64,000 nt of DNA from Holosporaceae bacterium 'Namur' (lineage in GTDB: Bacteria; Pseudomonadota; Alphaproteobacteria; Rickettsiales; Midichloriaceae): NCBI GenBank assembly GCA_014116815.1, contig JACGYV010000004.1, positions 28,290 through 92,289 on the forward strand. The letters are read 5' to 3'. Shown here one piece after another: positions 46,566-56,377 of this stretch. The position numbers and the translations under genes are program-made. The notes beneath the pieces are model-generated. The model was not told the DNA's origin and searched no databases. It saw only the letters and a program-made list of their open reading frames with translations. Position 1 is the first letter of the stretch. Each line of letters starts with the position of its first letter.

Positions 46566-47294
46566 ATGACTAATAAGACCGTTTTAGTTACCGGAGCTGC
46601 AAAAAGGATAGGCAGAGAGATATGCTTATTTCTTGCTAAAAATCATTATAATATACTTCTGCATTATAATCACTCAAGCAATGAAGCATTTAAGCTTAAA
46701 TCCGAGATTGAGAATCTGGGTGTTAGTTGCAAACTGGAAACTGCGGATTTTTTAAATGAAAATGAATTGAATAACTTATTTGTTAATGAAAAGTTTGATT
46801 TGCTTATTAATAATGCAAGTATATTTAAAAACGATAACTTCAAAAGTATTGATTATAAAAGTTTAGATAAGCATTTTAAAGCTAACTTATATGCTCCTAT
46901 TATATTAAGCCGAAGATTTTTTAAAGATTTACAATTGAGGGGCGAGCAGGGTAATATAATCAATATACTTGATTACTGTATAAGCGCGATGCCTAAAAAT
47001 TTTCTCTCCTATATTTTAAGTAAAAAAGCTTTGTGGGACTTCACTCAATTTGCAGCATATGAAATGGCCTCTCATATTAGAGTAAACGCGATTGCACTTA
47101 GTAACACTTTAAAAGCGGAACAGCAATCGGAGCAAAATTTTGCTAAGTCCATCAAAGATTCGCCGCTTAAGCTCTCGCCGAATATAAAAGAAATCTGCAA
47201 TTCAATAAATTTTATTTTAAATACACATTCAATGACCGGGCAGGTTTTATTTTTGGACGGTGGTAAACATTTAAACATTTTAGAACAGTTATAA
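46566..47294 (+). CDS. Short-chain dehydrogenase/reductase, pteridine-reductase-like
   Basis: An NAD(P)-binding Rossmann enzyme. It has the cofactor loop VTGAAKRIGREI (TGxxxRIG is typical of pteridine reductases/FolM), the NNAS motif (LINNASIF) and the catalytic YxxxK in SYILSKKAL, but the usual catalytic Ser region reads NIINILDYC, as in FolM-type enzymes. It could supply tetrahydrofolate in an organism lacking FolA. Its stop is two bases before recR, so they are co-transcribed. Confidence 0.82.
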   Translation: MTNKTVLVTGAAKRIGREICLFLAKNHYNILLHYNHSSNEAFKLKSEIENLGVSCKLETADFLNENELNNLFVNEKFDLLINNASIFKNDNFKSIDYKSLDKHFKANLYAPIILSRRFFKDLQLRGEQGNIINILDYCISAMPKNFLSYILSKKALWDFTQFAAYEMASHIRVNAIALSNTLKAEQQSEQNFAKSIKDSPLKLSPNIKEICNSINFILNTHSMTGQVLFLDGGKHLNILEQL

Positions 47295-47296
47295 GT

Positions 47297-47890
47297 ATGA
47301 ATAACAGCACGTTAGATAAGTTAATTTCGACTATTGCAAAGCTACCCGGCTTAGGGCCGAGATCGGCAAGAAGAATCGTATTACATCTGATCAAAAGCCC
47401 GAATACACTGATGCTACCCCTTGCCGAGCAGTTGACTCAAGCAGCACAAGAGATAAAAACATGTGAAGTATGTGGCAATGTGGATGTGGTATCACCATGT
47501 AATATCTGTAATGATGAAAAGCGTGATGATTCGATAGTTTGCGTAGTTGAGACTGTATCTGACTTGTGGGCACTGGAAAGATCGAACTTTTTTAAGGGAA
47601 AATACCATATATTAGGCGGAACGCTTTCCGCGCTCGGTGGAAGACCTCCCGAAAGCTTAAACTTTAATTCCTTAAGCACAAGAGTTGCAAAAGGTACTAT
47701 TCAAGAAGTAATCATTGCAACTAATGCGACACTTGAAGGGCAAACCACCGGTCATTATATCGTTGATTTACTCACCCCGTTTGAGGTAAAGATAACCAGG
47801 CTTGCCTATGGTATCCCGATGGGTGGCGAACTTGATTATATGGATGAAGGCACATTAAACTTAGCACTGAAAATGCGTCAGGATTTTTAA
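47297..47890 (+). CDS. recR: Recombination protein RecR
   Basis: Loads RecA with RecFO at gaps. It has a helix-hairpin-helix (KLPGLGPRSARRIVLHL), a zinc finger with C56, C59, C68 and C71 (CEVCGN...CNICND), and a Toprim domain (SIVCVVETVSDLWALE; GGTLSALGGRPPE). Normal length of 197. In the same transcript as the SDR gene and probably the kinase downstream (11-base gap). Confidence 0.97.
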   Translation: MNNSTLDKLISTIAKLPGLGPRSARRIVLHLIKSPNTLMLPLAEQLTQAAQEIKTCEVCGNVDVVSPCNICNDEKRDDSIVCVVETVSDLWALERSNFFKGKYHILGGTLSALGGRPPESLNFNSLSTRVAKGTIQEVIIATNATLEGQTTGHYIVDLLTPFEVKITRLAYGIPMGGELDYMDEGTLNLALKMRQDF

Positions 47891-47901
47891 AAAGTAACTA
47901 A

Positions 47902-48780
47902 ATGAATACTTTTGAACATAACATAAAAAGTATTTGGGGAAAGAAAGGAAGTAGTTGGCTTAACAGCTTACCCCGCTTATCCGCCGATTGCGCAAAACAA
48001 TGGGGCTTAAGTGAATTAATCCCGATAAAAAACCTTAGTCATAATTATATTTTAAGCGGCTATCAGGGCTCAGTTCCTATTATACTAAAAATCGGACTCG
48101 ATATAAGGCAAATTGACAGGGAAGCTAATGCTTTGAAGTTTTATAACGGCAAGGGGTGTTCCAAACTATTAAATCATGATTCAGCACAGGGAGCTTTACT
48201 GATTGAACGAGCTGTACCGGGAAAATCTTTAAAATCACTATTTCCAACTGATGATAAAAAGGCAACTCATTATGCAATTAATGTAATTAAGCAACTTCAT
48301 ACCGTTCCTCACCCTTCCTTTAAAAATTTTCCTCATATTGGAGACTGGCTCGCCGCTCTTAATAAAGATTTCATTCTGCCTGATAGTTACCTTTCAAAAG
48401 CTGGAATATTAAGTGATAAGCTTATAAAAACATCTAGTTCAAATACTTTACTTCATGGTGATCTACATCATGATAATATCTTGATTGATAAAGCTAAGGG
48501 GTGCTTAGCAATTGACCCTAAAGGCGTTATCGGTGAAAGAGAATATGAATGCGGTGCTTTTATCAGAAACCCTCTGCCTGAGATCCTTCACCACCGATAC
48601 GCTAAAGAGATCATCAAAGAACGAATTGAAATATTTGCGGTGAATTTAGGTTTTTGCCGGCAAAGAATTATCGAGTGGAGCTTTGTGCAGGCAGTGCTCG
48701 CAGCATGTCAGATGATAGAAGATAATTTAGACCCGAATCAAATGATTGAAATAGTGAGTATAATTTATTCTTTTTATTAA
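47902..48780 (+). CDS. APH(6)/hydroxyurea-kinase family phosphotransferase (streptomycin kinase-like)
   Basis: A protein-kinase-like phosphotransferase. The Brenner motif is HGDLHHDN at 185-192, followed by the metal-binding LAIDPKGVIGEREYECGAF, the distinctive APH(6)/StrB pattern. The nucleotide-binding lobe has GSVPIILKIG and LIERAVPG. Family members phosphorylate streptomycin or hydroxyurea. It sits directly behind recR, outside the resistance-like island at 2.5-5.9 kb, so it was acquired or kept separately. Actual substrate unknown. Confidence 0.85.
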   Translation: MNTFEHNIKSIWGKKGSSWLNSLPRLSADCAKQWGLSELIPIKNLSHNYILSGYQGSVPIILKIGLDIRQIDREANALKFYNGKGCSKLLNHDSAQGALLIERAVPGKSLKSLFPTDDKKATHYAINVIKQLHTVPHPSFKNFPHIGDWLAALNKDFILPDSYLSKAGILSDKLIKTSSSNTLLHGDLHHDNILIDKAKGCLAIDPKGVIGEREYECGAFIRNPLPEILHHRYAKEIIKERIEIFAVNLGFCRQRIIEWSFVQAVLAACQMIEDNLDPNQMIEIVSIIYSFY

Positions 48781-48848
48781 GAATCATTATCTTTTTGTTA
48801 ACTAACTATTAATAGTTAGGTGGTACTATCAATTATTATTCGGGGTTC

Positions 48849-50168
48849 ATGAAGGATAAGGCTATGCAGGAAAAATTGATAGAACAAAAAGACTTAAAAG
48901 AATTGGAAAGAATAGAAGCGAAAGTCATTAACGGTGAGATGAAAGATGGCGATTATAAGTTATTTAATAATATATGTAAGAAAATACCACTTACAGACTT
49001 TTACGGACTAGCAAGGAATCTTGCTGAAAAATTAAGTGATGAAGCCCTACACGGCTTAATACAAGGGATTGTGAAAGAAGTGGAAGTGAAGAATACTGCT
49101 GAACCCCTCTTTCGGAATAATGATCGCCTTAAAGTATTAATGGTGCAGGAAGCTAAACGACATGGATATAAACTGGATTTTAACGAAAAAACACGTACTT
49201 TCGGCAACCTTATAACTCCTGAAGTTATACCGGATGCTATATTAGATCATTTCAAACTGGCGATTACAGAAGGGTATGTTTTACAGGATGAGGCTATAAA
49301 AAATTCATGGATTGATTTTGTTAAAGGAAGCGTACCGTTTATTATTAATAATCTTTACCTTGAACATGATAAAAGTTTTCCTGAAACTTTAGATTTTATA
49401 ATGCTAACAACTCAAGCTAAGGCTGCACAACAGGGCTATAAACAAGGGCTGGATAAAGATGAAAGATTACCAGAAAAATTAATTAAAAAACTTGGTTTAA
49501 ACGAAGATGGGTTATCTTTAAACAATAAAAAAATAGAAGAGATTAAGAGCCCAAACCGATTAAGCAGCATCACAGATTTTATAAAAGATAGTGCGAATAC
49601 AACTATAAATTATATAAGGGAAAACCCATGGAAGAGCGCGGGTATGGCGGTTGGTGCTTTAGTTCTGGCGGCTGCAACCGTTGTAACGGCAGGGACGGCA
49701 CTAGTTGCTACCGGGGTTATCGGTGGAGCCGGATATCTCGGTTATAAGGCTATTACCGAACATAAAACAAAGTCTAAACCTCAAGAAATTGAGATAGGTA
49801 ATCCCACCCTCCGAAACACTACCAAAGACAGTTCCACTCCTTCGGTAAGCACCCCTGCTCCCGGCCGCAGTATAAGCTCACAACCTGCTATGAATCCGCA
49901 CGTGGTGGAAACATTAATGCAATTAACAAGCTCCTTTCAAAACGAGGATAAGAAAGCACTTTCAGCTTTAATGGTGGAAACAAACAGTTCTCATCCGAAA
50001 AAAACTGAAGAAAAAGCGGAGGTACCAGCTAAAGCGCAAGGAGAGATAGAAAACCAAAGCCTAGAAGCAAGCGCCGGTTTTGCAGCCAAAATCGGGCAAC
50101 ACAGGATCTCGGGCGAAGGAATAAGAAAAAGTCAAGCCGAGGCTAAATCAGGAACAATTAGCAAGTAA
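48849..50168 (+). CDS. Hypothetical protein with a Gly/Ala-rich membrane hairpin
   Basis: 439 residues in three parts: a helical N-terminal 250 residues (DLKELERIEAKVINGEM...), a hydrophobic hairpin at about 262-305 (SAGMAVGALVLAAATVV, TAGTALVATGVIGGAGYLGY), and a low-complexity, Ser/Pro/Lys-rich tail. There is no signal peptide. AAGG lies nine bases before the ATG of codon 6 (48864), which may be the true start. The hairpin is the type used by effectors that insert into host membranes, or by holin/colicin-like proteins; no family is recognised. Confidence 0.55.
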   Translation: MKDKAMQEKLIEQKDLKELERIEAKVINGEMKDGDYKLFNNICKKIPLTDFYGLARNLAEKLSDEALHGLIQGIVKEVEVKNTAEPLFRNNDRLKVLMVQEAKRHGYKLDFNEKTRTFGNLITPEVIPDAILDHFKLAITEGYVLQDEAIKNSWIDFVKGSVPFIINNLYLEHDKSFPETLDFIMLTTQAKAAQQGYKQGLDKDERLPEKLIKKLGLNEDGLSLNNKKIEEIKSPNRLSSITDFIKDSANTTINYIRENPWKSAGMAVGALVLAAATVVTAGTALVATGVIGGAGYLGYKAITEHKTKSKPQEIEIGNPTLRNTTKDSSTPSVSTPAPGRSISSQPAMNPHVVETLMQLTSSFQNEDKKALSALMVETNSSHPKKTEEKAEVPAKAQGEIENQSLEASAGFAAKIGQHRISGEGIRKSQAEAKSGTISK

Positions 50169-50325
50169 ACTAAGTTTAATTTCTAATGCACTATTTTAAA
50201 TATACTAAGTTAAACTCAATAGTAGATTATCCCCCCGTAACTGAAAAAACCATAAAGAATGCATTATTTACCTTCTTTTATGCGTAAGATCAGATTATTC
50301 GTAGTTCAACTATGCTGTCTATAAC

Positions 50326-52140
50326 CTAACAACATTGCAAAGTAAGATCACATTCAAACTCAGGGTCAGCCTGCTCCACAGTAATCACTTCTTCATAAAC
50401 CGGGCGCCCTTCAAAAAACGGTTTTAGCGTTTCTTCAGAATAACTGTATTTTGTAAGAAAATCATTATAATCCCCATACTCAATTCTTTTACAATCTAAT
50501 GAATTATATTTCTGAATTGCTTCCTTATCCTTCTCAATTATGTCACCGACTACATACCTCGGAGTAAGGGAGGCATCTTGAAGATATGGATTTTTATACA
50601 CTGATTTTATCATCTTTTTATTATTAAGCTTGTAAACCGCAATGATTTCAGAGCCTTCAACGTTATTCGGAACTAACTCATATTCACGGGAATAGCAACC
50701 GCAAATTTTCGGTGCTCCCGCTTGCAACTTAATTTCCAGAAGAATATTTTCTCCCTTTACTTTAGATGTAAATCCGAGAGCAAATACGGAAGCCATGAAA
50801 GGTTCAACTGATACATAAGTGCCTCCGTACGGCCACAAATATGCTTTCTCAACTTTGAGTTGGTTCCAGCTTTCGTCAATATGAAAACCTAAAGTTTTTT
50901 GCATTTTAGTTTTTCCGAAAGCCCTAGTGCCGTACTTAAACAATATATCCACACTCCCATCATCCAAATCTGCAACAAAACCCCGATAAACCGTAATATC
51001 CTCCTCAAATACAGGCACACTAACTCCGTTAAGCGCTAAAACTTCCAATGTAAAATCTTTATCAAGCCGGTTAAGGGCATTGCCGACAACCATATGGTAA
51101 GCATCAAATTCGTTTACTATTTTGCTTAACTCCATATCATCGGGAAATATATGTTTCAGTTCTTGAAAACCTTCGAGCCTTGCCTGGCTATCCGCATTAA
51201 AAATTTCATTTAAAATTTTTTTAGCTTGGTTAATTTCATTTTCATTAACCGTTTGAGATAATAAATTATTTTCAAGCTTAACTTTAGCAAGATTAATATA
51301 ATGCTGCGCCAGCTTATGAGTTAAACCGTATATAAAATCAAATTCCTTTAAATCCATATCGTCATTAATATTATTTACTAAGTGTTTGTACTGATGGGGT
51401 ATATTAATACCTGCTTTATCAATAATATTAGCAATTGCATGATACTTATTGTTTTCTATAGAGTTATCCAAGCCTTTTATAATTGCACTACTTATATCGG
51501 AATGAATATTAGTTTCAAAACATACGTCGAGCACATAATGCAGCTGAGCAGCAAAGTCATAATTACCTGTAACAATAGCATTATTATAAATTTTATTTAG
51601 ATTTTCAGTTGGGATTTTAACAATTTTTAGCAGCATCTTGAGTAATTCAATCTCCCCTGAGAAGAGCATAAATAAATTATTTCCATCTATCGTAATAGTA
51701 GCTTGCGACTCGGGAAAGATTTCCAAAATATACTTAATTAATTTTTTATCACCTACCTTTATTACTGTTGATAAATCATGATTATTAACTTGTACGCCAC
51801 ACTCAACTAAGAATTTTACTATATCCAGATGTCTGCCGTAAATCGCATTTACTATTGCATCATCACCAATCTTAGCTCCATGTTCGAGCAAAAGCTTTAT
51901 CATCTCCAAGTGCCCGCTGCCTGAAGCTGCATTAATTATTTCTACATTTTCACCAATCTCAACATTATTCTTTATAAGAAATCTCATTATATTTAAATAA
52001 TTGCCGTATATTACATTATATATATTGACAGCATCAAATTTATTCAGATATTCATTTGCCTCTTCAGTAAAGCCCCCTTCTAAAGCAGCAATAAAAAGTT
52101 GTTTTCCGGAAATGCTTATCCAGTTTGTTGATTCACTCAT
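50326..52140 (-). CDS. Ankyrin protein with C-terminal ADP-ribosyltransferase-like domain
   Basis: 604 residues. The N-terminal 130 hold degenerate ankyrin repeats (SGSGHLEMIKLLLEHGAKIG, YGRHLDIVKFLVECGVQVN), then a helical linker. The C-terminal 220 residues carry the R-S-E signature of arginine-type ADP-ribosyltransferases: Arg386 in ITVYRGF, Ser444 in GGTYVSVEPFMASVFA, and the biglutamate ExE at E486-E488 in SREYELVPNN. Spacings (58 and 42 residues) suit the fold of cholera/pierisin-type toxins. The last residues are Cys-Cys. An effector or toxin role is inference; the motif set is visible. There is no signal peptide, consistent with type IV export. Confidence 0.72.
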   Translation of the reverse strand: MSESTNWISISGKQLFIAALEGGFTEEANEYLNKFDAVNIYNVIYGNYLNIMRFLIKNNVEIGENVEIINAASGSGHLEMIKLLLEHGAKIGDDAIVNAIYGRHLDIVKFLVECGVQVNNHDLSTVIKVGDKKLIKYILEIFPESQATITIDGNNLFMLFSGEIELLKMLLKIVKIPTENLNKIYNNAIVTGNYDFAAQLHYVLDVCFETNIHSDISSAIIKGLDNSIENNKYHAIANIIDKAGINIPHQYKHLVNNINDDMDLKEFDFIYGLTHKLAQHYINLAKVKLENNLLSQTVNENEINQAKKILNEIFNADSQARLEGFQELKHIFPDDMELSKIVNEFDAYHMVVGNALNRLDKDFTLEVLALNGVSVPVFEEDITVYRGFVADLDDGSVDILFKYGTRAFGKTKMQKTLGFHIDESWNQLKVEKAYLWPYGGTYVSVEPFMASVFALGFTSKVKGENILLEIKLQAGAPKICGCYSREYELVPNNVEGSEIIAVYKLNNKKMIKSVYKNPYLQDASLTPRYVVGDIIEKDKEAIQKYNSLDCKRIEYGDYNDFLTKYSYSEETLKPFFEGRPVYEEVITVEQADPEFECDLTLQCC

Positions 52141-52254
52141 ATAATTATCTATTTAATATTTATTATATTAGATACTATTATAGCACAGCACTGTTAAACA
52201 AATATTAAGCAATTAATTAATATGGTAAAAATATTTAGGGTGTTAATTTATAAA

Positions 52255-53766
52255 TCACCTCTTTAAATAGCCTTTAATTTCTTGTAGTGAAGTTGCCTTA
52301 GTAATTATTACGCTTAATAGATAAATCAGACCGCCAAGGGTAATTAATATAATAAGTGATACATAAGATTTCAAATTAACCGTAAATCTTTTAAGCAGAT
52401 ATATAGATATCGTCATTATTATAGCAGATACAATGTATTTAAAAATTTTAGAACTCATGCCGGAAACCAGTTTGAATTTACCGTTTTTATTAAGCAGTAG
52501 CCAAAGTAGCGAGATATTTATCCATGCCGAAATTGAAGAAGCTAAGGCAATCCCGACATGCTTCAGATTTTGTAGCAGAATAATACTAAGTAAAGCATTA
52601 CTAATCACACATATAAAAGCAATCTTTACCGGGGTTTTCGTGTCTCCCCCCGCGTGATAGTTAGCAACGAAAATTTTAACCAAACTGTAAGCGGGAAGCC
52701 CTAAGGAAAAGGCCATCAGTGCTTTGGCGGTTTCATTTGTAGCAAGGCTTGTAAATGCATCTCTTTCGAATAATACTTCCACCAACTCAAAAGCAAGTAT
52801 GAAGAGTGCAAATGATGCAGGAATAGAAATAAACAGCAGGAAGCTTATCGCTTGATTTTGCAGCCTTATCCCCTCCCCGATATCACCTCTTTTAAAAGCT
52901 TTGGCAAGCATAGGCAGCATCACTATCCCCATGGTTGTGCCGATTAAAGCAAGCGGAAGCTGGTTAATTCTATCCGCATAATATAAATAAGAAAGTGCAC
53001 TCGGGATAAATGAAGCAATCACGGTATCAACCAACACATTAATTTGTGCAACCCCTGAACCTATTATACCCGGCACTATTCTTCGCGCCATAGTACGGAT
53101 ATCCTCACTTAGTTTAAGTTTAGTGAACCTAACTAAGCACCCTTCTTTATAGAGGAAAAATATCATCCAAATTAATTCTGCAACTCCGGCTACTACTATT
53201 CCATAAGATAACCAATGTAACTTTTCTACTTGAGAATTTCCCTTAAGCGCAAAGAATATAAGCACTAAATTTAAAAGAACGGGTGCTGCTGCAAAAGCAA
53301 AATACTTCCCCCTGCTGTTTAAAATACCGCCGTAGAATGCAACGAAGGAAATCAAAGCTAAATACCAGATGCTCACCCGCGATAATGATACGGCCAGATT
53401 AATATTACCAATTCCTTTAAGCCCGGGCGCCGTAAACTTTATTAGCTCAGGCATAAAAATAAATATGAGTCCGCAAAAAATCATTAATGCAGTAAGCAAG
53501 AACCCTTGAATTCCGGATGTAAACTTTTGAGCTTCGCGTTTACCTTCGGTTTCCAGAATGCCTGAATAAAGAGGAATAAAAGAAGCGCTGAAGGCACCTT
53601 CCCCGAAAATGGTTCGGAAAAAATTCGGTATTCTGAATATTATTATAAATATATCGTTATATATCCCCGCTCCTAGCTGCGCTGCAAGGATTACGTCTCT
53701 GATATATCCGAAAAACCGGCTGATAAGGGTAGTAAGGCTAACGACCAGAGCACTTCTTAAAAACAT
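52255..53766 (-). CDS. murJ: Lipid II flippase MurJ (MviN)
   Basis: A 14-TM MOP-superfamily flippase for peptidoglycan precursor. It starts with the family block SRFFGYIRDVILAAQLGAG, then FFRTIFGEGAFSASFIPLY, both highly diagnostic, and has the central-cavity Arg residues (ISRFFGYIRD). 503 residues. Together with rlpA and ftsZ it implies that peptidoglycan synthesis is retained. Confidence 0.97.
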   Translation of the reverse strand: MFLRSALVVSLTTLISRFFGYIRDVILAAQLGAGIYNDIFIIIFRIPNFFRTIFGEGAFSASFIPLYSGILETEGKREAQKFTSGIQGFLLTALMIFCGLIFIFMPELIKFTAPGLKGIGNINLAVSLSRVSIWYLALISFVAFYGGILNSRGKYFAFAAAPVLLNLVLIFFALKGNSQVEKLHWLSYGIVVAGVAELIWMIFFLYKEGCLVRFTKLKLSEDIRTMARRIVPGIIGSGVAQINVLVDTVIASFIPSALSYLYYADRINQLPLALIGTTMGIVMLPMLAKAFKRGDIGEGIRLQNQAISFLLFISIPASFALFILAFELVEVLFERDAFTSLATNETAKALMAFSLGLPAYSLVKIFVANYHAGGDTKTPVKIAFICVISNALLSIILLQNLKHVGIALASSISAWINISLLWLLLNKNGKFKLVSGMSSKIFKYIVSAIIMTISIYLLKRFTVNLKSYVSLIILITLGGLIYLLSVIITKATSLQEIKGYLKR

Positions 53767-54189
53767 CTCAAAGTATAAATAAATTAAGTAATAACCTTTT
53801 ATAGCAAAGAACCAAGGCTATTTAAACAATAGATTTTTAAGGCTATAGAAGATATGATCATTATTTATTACTTAACAATTTCTATGATTGCTTTGCTATC
53901 AACGGACAGTTCCTTTTTCAAAATTTTAGATACCCAAAGCCTTGGGATAGAATATTGCGACTGATGGGAGTATTTAAAGAACCATACACGTCAAGTTAAG
54001 GTGAAGTGAGCTAGTTAAAGTAGGATATGTAAATTAGCTAAAGTTTAGGATTATGTGAAGAGGTATGTTTTAGGAATTAAAGCCTGATAAGCTTTTTATT
54101 TATATAAAAAATAACTTAACTTAATTTACCGTATATAAGTAGAAGGATAATTAAAGGTAATGTTGGAGTAGTTAATAAAGTGTGATACC

Positions 54190-54486
54190 GTGTTTAATTC
54201 AATGATCTCAAGCGCGGATTTATTTAATTTTTCGGGTTGAAAATTTTCTTGTCCTCCAATTACCTCCGGGACAAGTTGCGGTTATGGATAATGCAACATT
54301 TCATAAATCAGAACGGACTAAAAATTTATTAAACATGCCGGGTGCATTTTGCTGTTCTTACCTCCTTATTCTCTGGATCTTAACCTTATTGAAACCTTTT
54401 GGGCGAATCTCAAGGCTAAAATTAGAGCCACTATTAACAACTTTCCAACCCTGCAACAAGCTATAGACCATGCCTTGCCAATGTAG
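54190..54486 (+). pseudogene. IS630-family transposase remnant, frameshifted
   Basis: The DDE transposase C-terminal half is readable in pieces: FNSMISSADLFN, then a shift, VENFLVLQLPPGQVAVMDN followed by ATFHKSERTKNLLN (second catalytic Asp in VMDNA), then a shift near 54350, and LFLPPYSLDLNLIETFWANL with AKIRATINNFPTLQQ to the stop. The catalytic Glu is in LIETFW. At least two frameshifts make it non-functional. The short in-frame ATG ORF at 54284-54466 is only a shadow of it. Confidence 0.88.
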
Positions 54487-54610
54487 CATTCCTATCTTAA
54501 TTGACTATAACTTTTTCCTTTAATTCCATTCTTAGCAACATAACCTTATAATCTTAATTCATAAGGTTATTAGCTATATTAACTTAAGTATACTATACCT
54601 ATAATCAACT

Positions 54611-54647
54611 AAAAAGCGCATACCATAAGTAAATTACGACATGCGCT
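54611..54647 (-). terminator. Terminator of the rpsP-rimM-trmD-rplS operon
   Basis: On the minus strand AGCGCAT (54641-54647) pairs with ATGCGCT (54615-54621), then a short T-run. It lies about 50 bases after the rplS stop. Confidence 0.75.
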
Positions 54648-54694
54648 ACAATTTGATTACCAATGAAGTAAAATATCGGTTATTTTATATTTGA

Positions 54695-55075
54695 CTACTT
54701 AGCCGCAGAAGACGGTTTGTCTTTTCTTTCTTTAATCCTTGCAGCTTTACCTCTTAAATCTCTCATGTAGTAAAGTTTCGCTCTTCTTACTTTACCTTTC
54801 CTCACTACTTCAATTTTATCGAGACGCGGAGAATATAATTTAAATTTTCTTTCTACGCCTTCACCGTTACTGATTTTTCTTAAAGTGAAGCCGGAAGCGA
54901 TTCCTCTGTTTTTAATATGGATACAAACCCCTTCGAATGCTTGTATTCTTTCTGTCGCACCTTCTACGATTTTAACGTAAACTTTTAAAGTGTCACCGGA
55001 TCTGAATTCCGGAATAGTTTTGCCTGCAACTAAGGCTTGAATCTTTTGAGATTCATATTGTTGAAGTAAGTTCAT
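54695..55075 (-). CDS. rplS: 50S ribosomal protein L19
   Basis: At the 30S-50S interface. The typical sequence [20 protein letters not shown], then [27 protein letters not shown] and [17 protein letters not shown] is intact. The 126 residues include a short Lys/Ser-rich tail. Overlaps trmD by 4 bases. Last gene of the operon. Confidence 0.98.
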   Translation of the reverse strand: MNLLQQYESQKIQALVAGKTIPEFRSGDTLKVYVKIVEGATERIQAFEGVCIHIKNRGIASGFTLRKISNGEGVERKFKLYSPRLDKIEVVRKGKVRRAKLYYMRDLRGKAARIKERKDKPSSAAK

Positions 55076-55788
55076 TTCTTTTCTCCTTTAATGTATTGGT
55101 TCCATAAATCGGAACGTGCATTTTTAGTTTTCATTTCTGCTTGCTTTAGGCGCCATTTTTCAATTTCCTTATGATTACCGGAAAGTAAAACATCCGGAAC
55201 TTCATGGCCGCGCCAATTACTTGGCTTTGTAAAGTGAGGGTACTCTAAAAGGTTTTCAAACTTTCCTGCACCAAAACTTTCATTATCTAAAGCTTCGCTC
55301 TTTTCCAGTACACCCGGCAACAACCTTACACAACAATCTATTAGTGGAAATAAAGCAATATCACCGGATGAGACAACATAGTCGCCCATACTTATCTCGG
55401 CAATGTTATACTCCGTAAATATTCTTTCGTCAATCCCTTCATACCTACCGCAGATAATATTAATACCTGAAGGATGTTCACTTATAATTTCTTTAGCAAT
55501 CTTTTGATTAAAAACTTTACCTCTGGGAGTAAGGTAATAAATAGGTTTGCTATTATTTATAAAGCATGAATCAATTGCAGCACCCATTATATCAGGTTTG
55601 ATGACTAACCCTGCACCGCCGCCGTAGGTGGTATCATCTACGGTTTTATGCTTGTCATGAGCAAAATCTCGGATATTATAAACATCGAGACCCCAAAGCC
55701 CTGCTTTAAAGGCATTACCGATAATTGATGAATTTAACGCACCTGGATAGATCTCCGGAAAGAGAGTTAGAATAGAAACTTTCCACAC
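55072..55788 (-). CDS. trmD: tRNA (guanine-37-N1)-methyltransferase
   Basis: A SPOUT-class methyltransferase that modifies G37 next to the anticodon. The trefoil-knot region shows [15 protein letters not shown] and [20 protein letters not shown]. The N-terminus [19 protein letters not shown] is standard. I start at the GTG at 55786-55788 because GGGAG lies about 12 bases upstream, directly after the rimM stop, and the usual family start is here; the longer reading would add 18 residues inside rimM. The fully open frame extends to 55842. Confidence 0.96.
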   Translation of the reverse strand: MWKVSILTLFPEIYPGALNSSIIGNAFKAGLWGLDVYNIRDFAHDKHKTVDDTTYGGGAGLVIKPDIMGAAIDSCFINNSKPIYYLTPRGKVFNQKIAKEIISEHPSGINIICGRYEGIDERIFTEYNIAEISMGDYVVSSGDIALFPLIDCCVRLLPGVLEKSEALDNESFGAGKFENLLEYPHFTKPSNWRGHEVPDVLLSGNHKEIEKWRLKQAEMKTKNARSDLWNQYIKGEKK

Positions 55789-55804
55789 GGCAGATAAGTT
55801 CTCC

Positions 55805-56338
55805 CTACTCTGAAGCTGCAAGAACTTCTTCCAATGGCTCAAGTAAAATATGTCTTTTATCTAAGTTAATTTCCGGTACAAATTGCTTAGTAAACGGATA
55901 GTAAATAGTTTTTTCCGAGTTTAAATCATAAATTTCTAAAATATCCCCGGCACCGAAATTAACCACGCCTTTAACTACGCCGAAGTTAGTTCCGTTTTTT
56001 AATTTAGCATCTAAGCCCATAAGGTCTGCATGATAAAATTCATTGCTGCCTGCGGAGGGTAATTCCGATCTTTTAATATAAAGCCTGGTGTTTCTTAATT
56101 TTTCAGCATCATTCCTTGAAGCTATACCTTCAATACCCGCAATTATATAATCTTTTTTAAGAGTTATAATATTTATTTGGTATTCTTTATTGCTTTCATC
56201 AAATAACTTTTTAAAGTTAGCCAGATCCTGCGGATTGTCAGTAAAACTTCTAATCTTTACGTATCCTTTCACCCCATTCACTGAAGTAATAACCCCTACA
56301 CAGATATCGTAATCGTTTTTAGCGCGTTGAATCGACAT
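55805..56338 (-). CDS. rimM: Ribosome maturation factor RimM
   Basis: Assists assembly of the 30S head around S19. It has an N-terminal beta-barrel (VGVITSVNGVKGYVKIRSFT) and a C-terminal PRC-barrel (YHADLMGLDAK, DILEIYD, YPFTKQFVPEINLDKRHILL). 177 residues. In the conserved order rpsP-rimM-trmD-rplS. Confidence 0.96.
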   Translation of the reverse strand: MSIQRAKNDYDICVGVITSVNGVKGYVKIRSFTDNPQDLANFKKLFDESNKEYQINIITLKKDYIIAGIEGIASRNDAEKLRNTRLYIKRSELPSAGSNEFYHADLMGLDAKLKNGTNFGVVKGVVNFGAGDILEIYDLNSEKTIYYPFTKQFVPEINLDKRHILLEPLEEVLAASE

Positions 56339-56377
56339 TTTAAGACCTTTTATTAAACCTTAAGCTCGTTAAATAAT

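Larger units (their letters stand above)
53767..54694. other. Gene-poor stretch with transposase and other remnants
   Basis: Apart from the IS630 remnant (54190-54486) and a terminator, it holds a 40-codon minus-strand open tail at 53868-53990 (SIPRLWVSKILKKEL..., ending EIVK-stop) that looks like the broken end of a gene I cannot name. It also has IS630-type end sequences at about 54114-54134 (TTAACTTAATTTACCGTATA) and 54491-54511, and a 10-bp inverted repeat ATAACCTTAT/ATAAGGTTAT at 54540-54571. Confidence 0.5.

Noticed and set aside
54284..54466. 60-codon ORF starting MDNATFHKS
   Set aside because: Only the first part is transposase; after about codon 22 it is out of frame. It is treated as part of the IS630 pseudogene.
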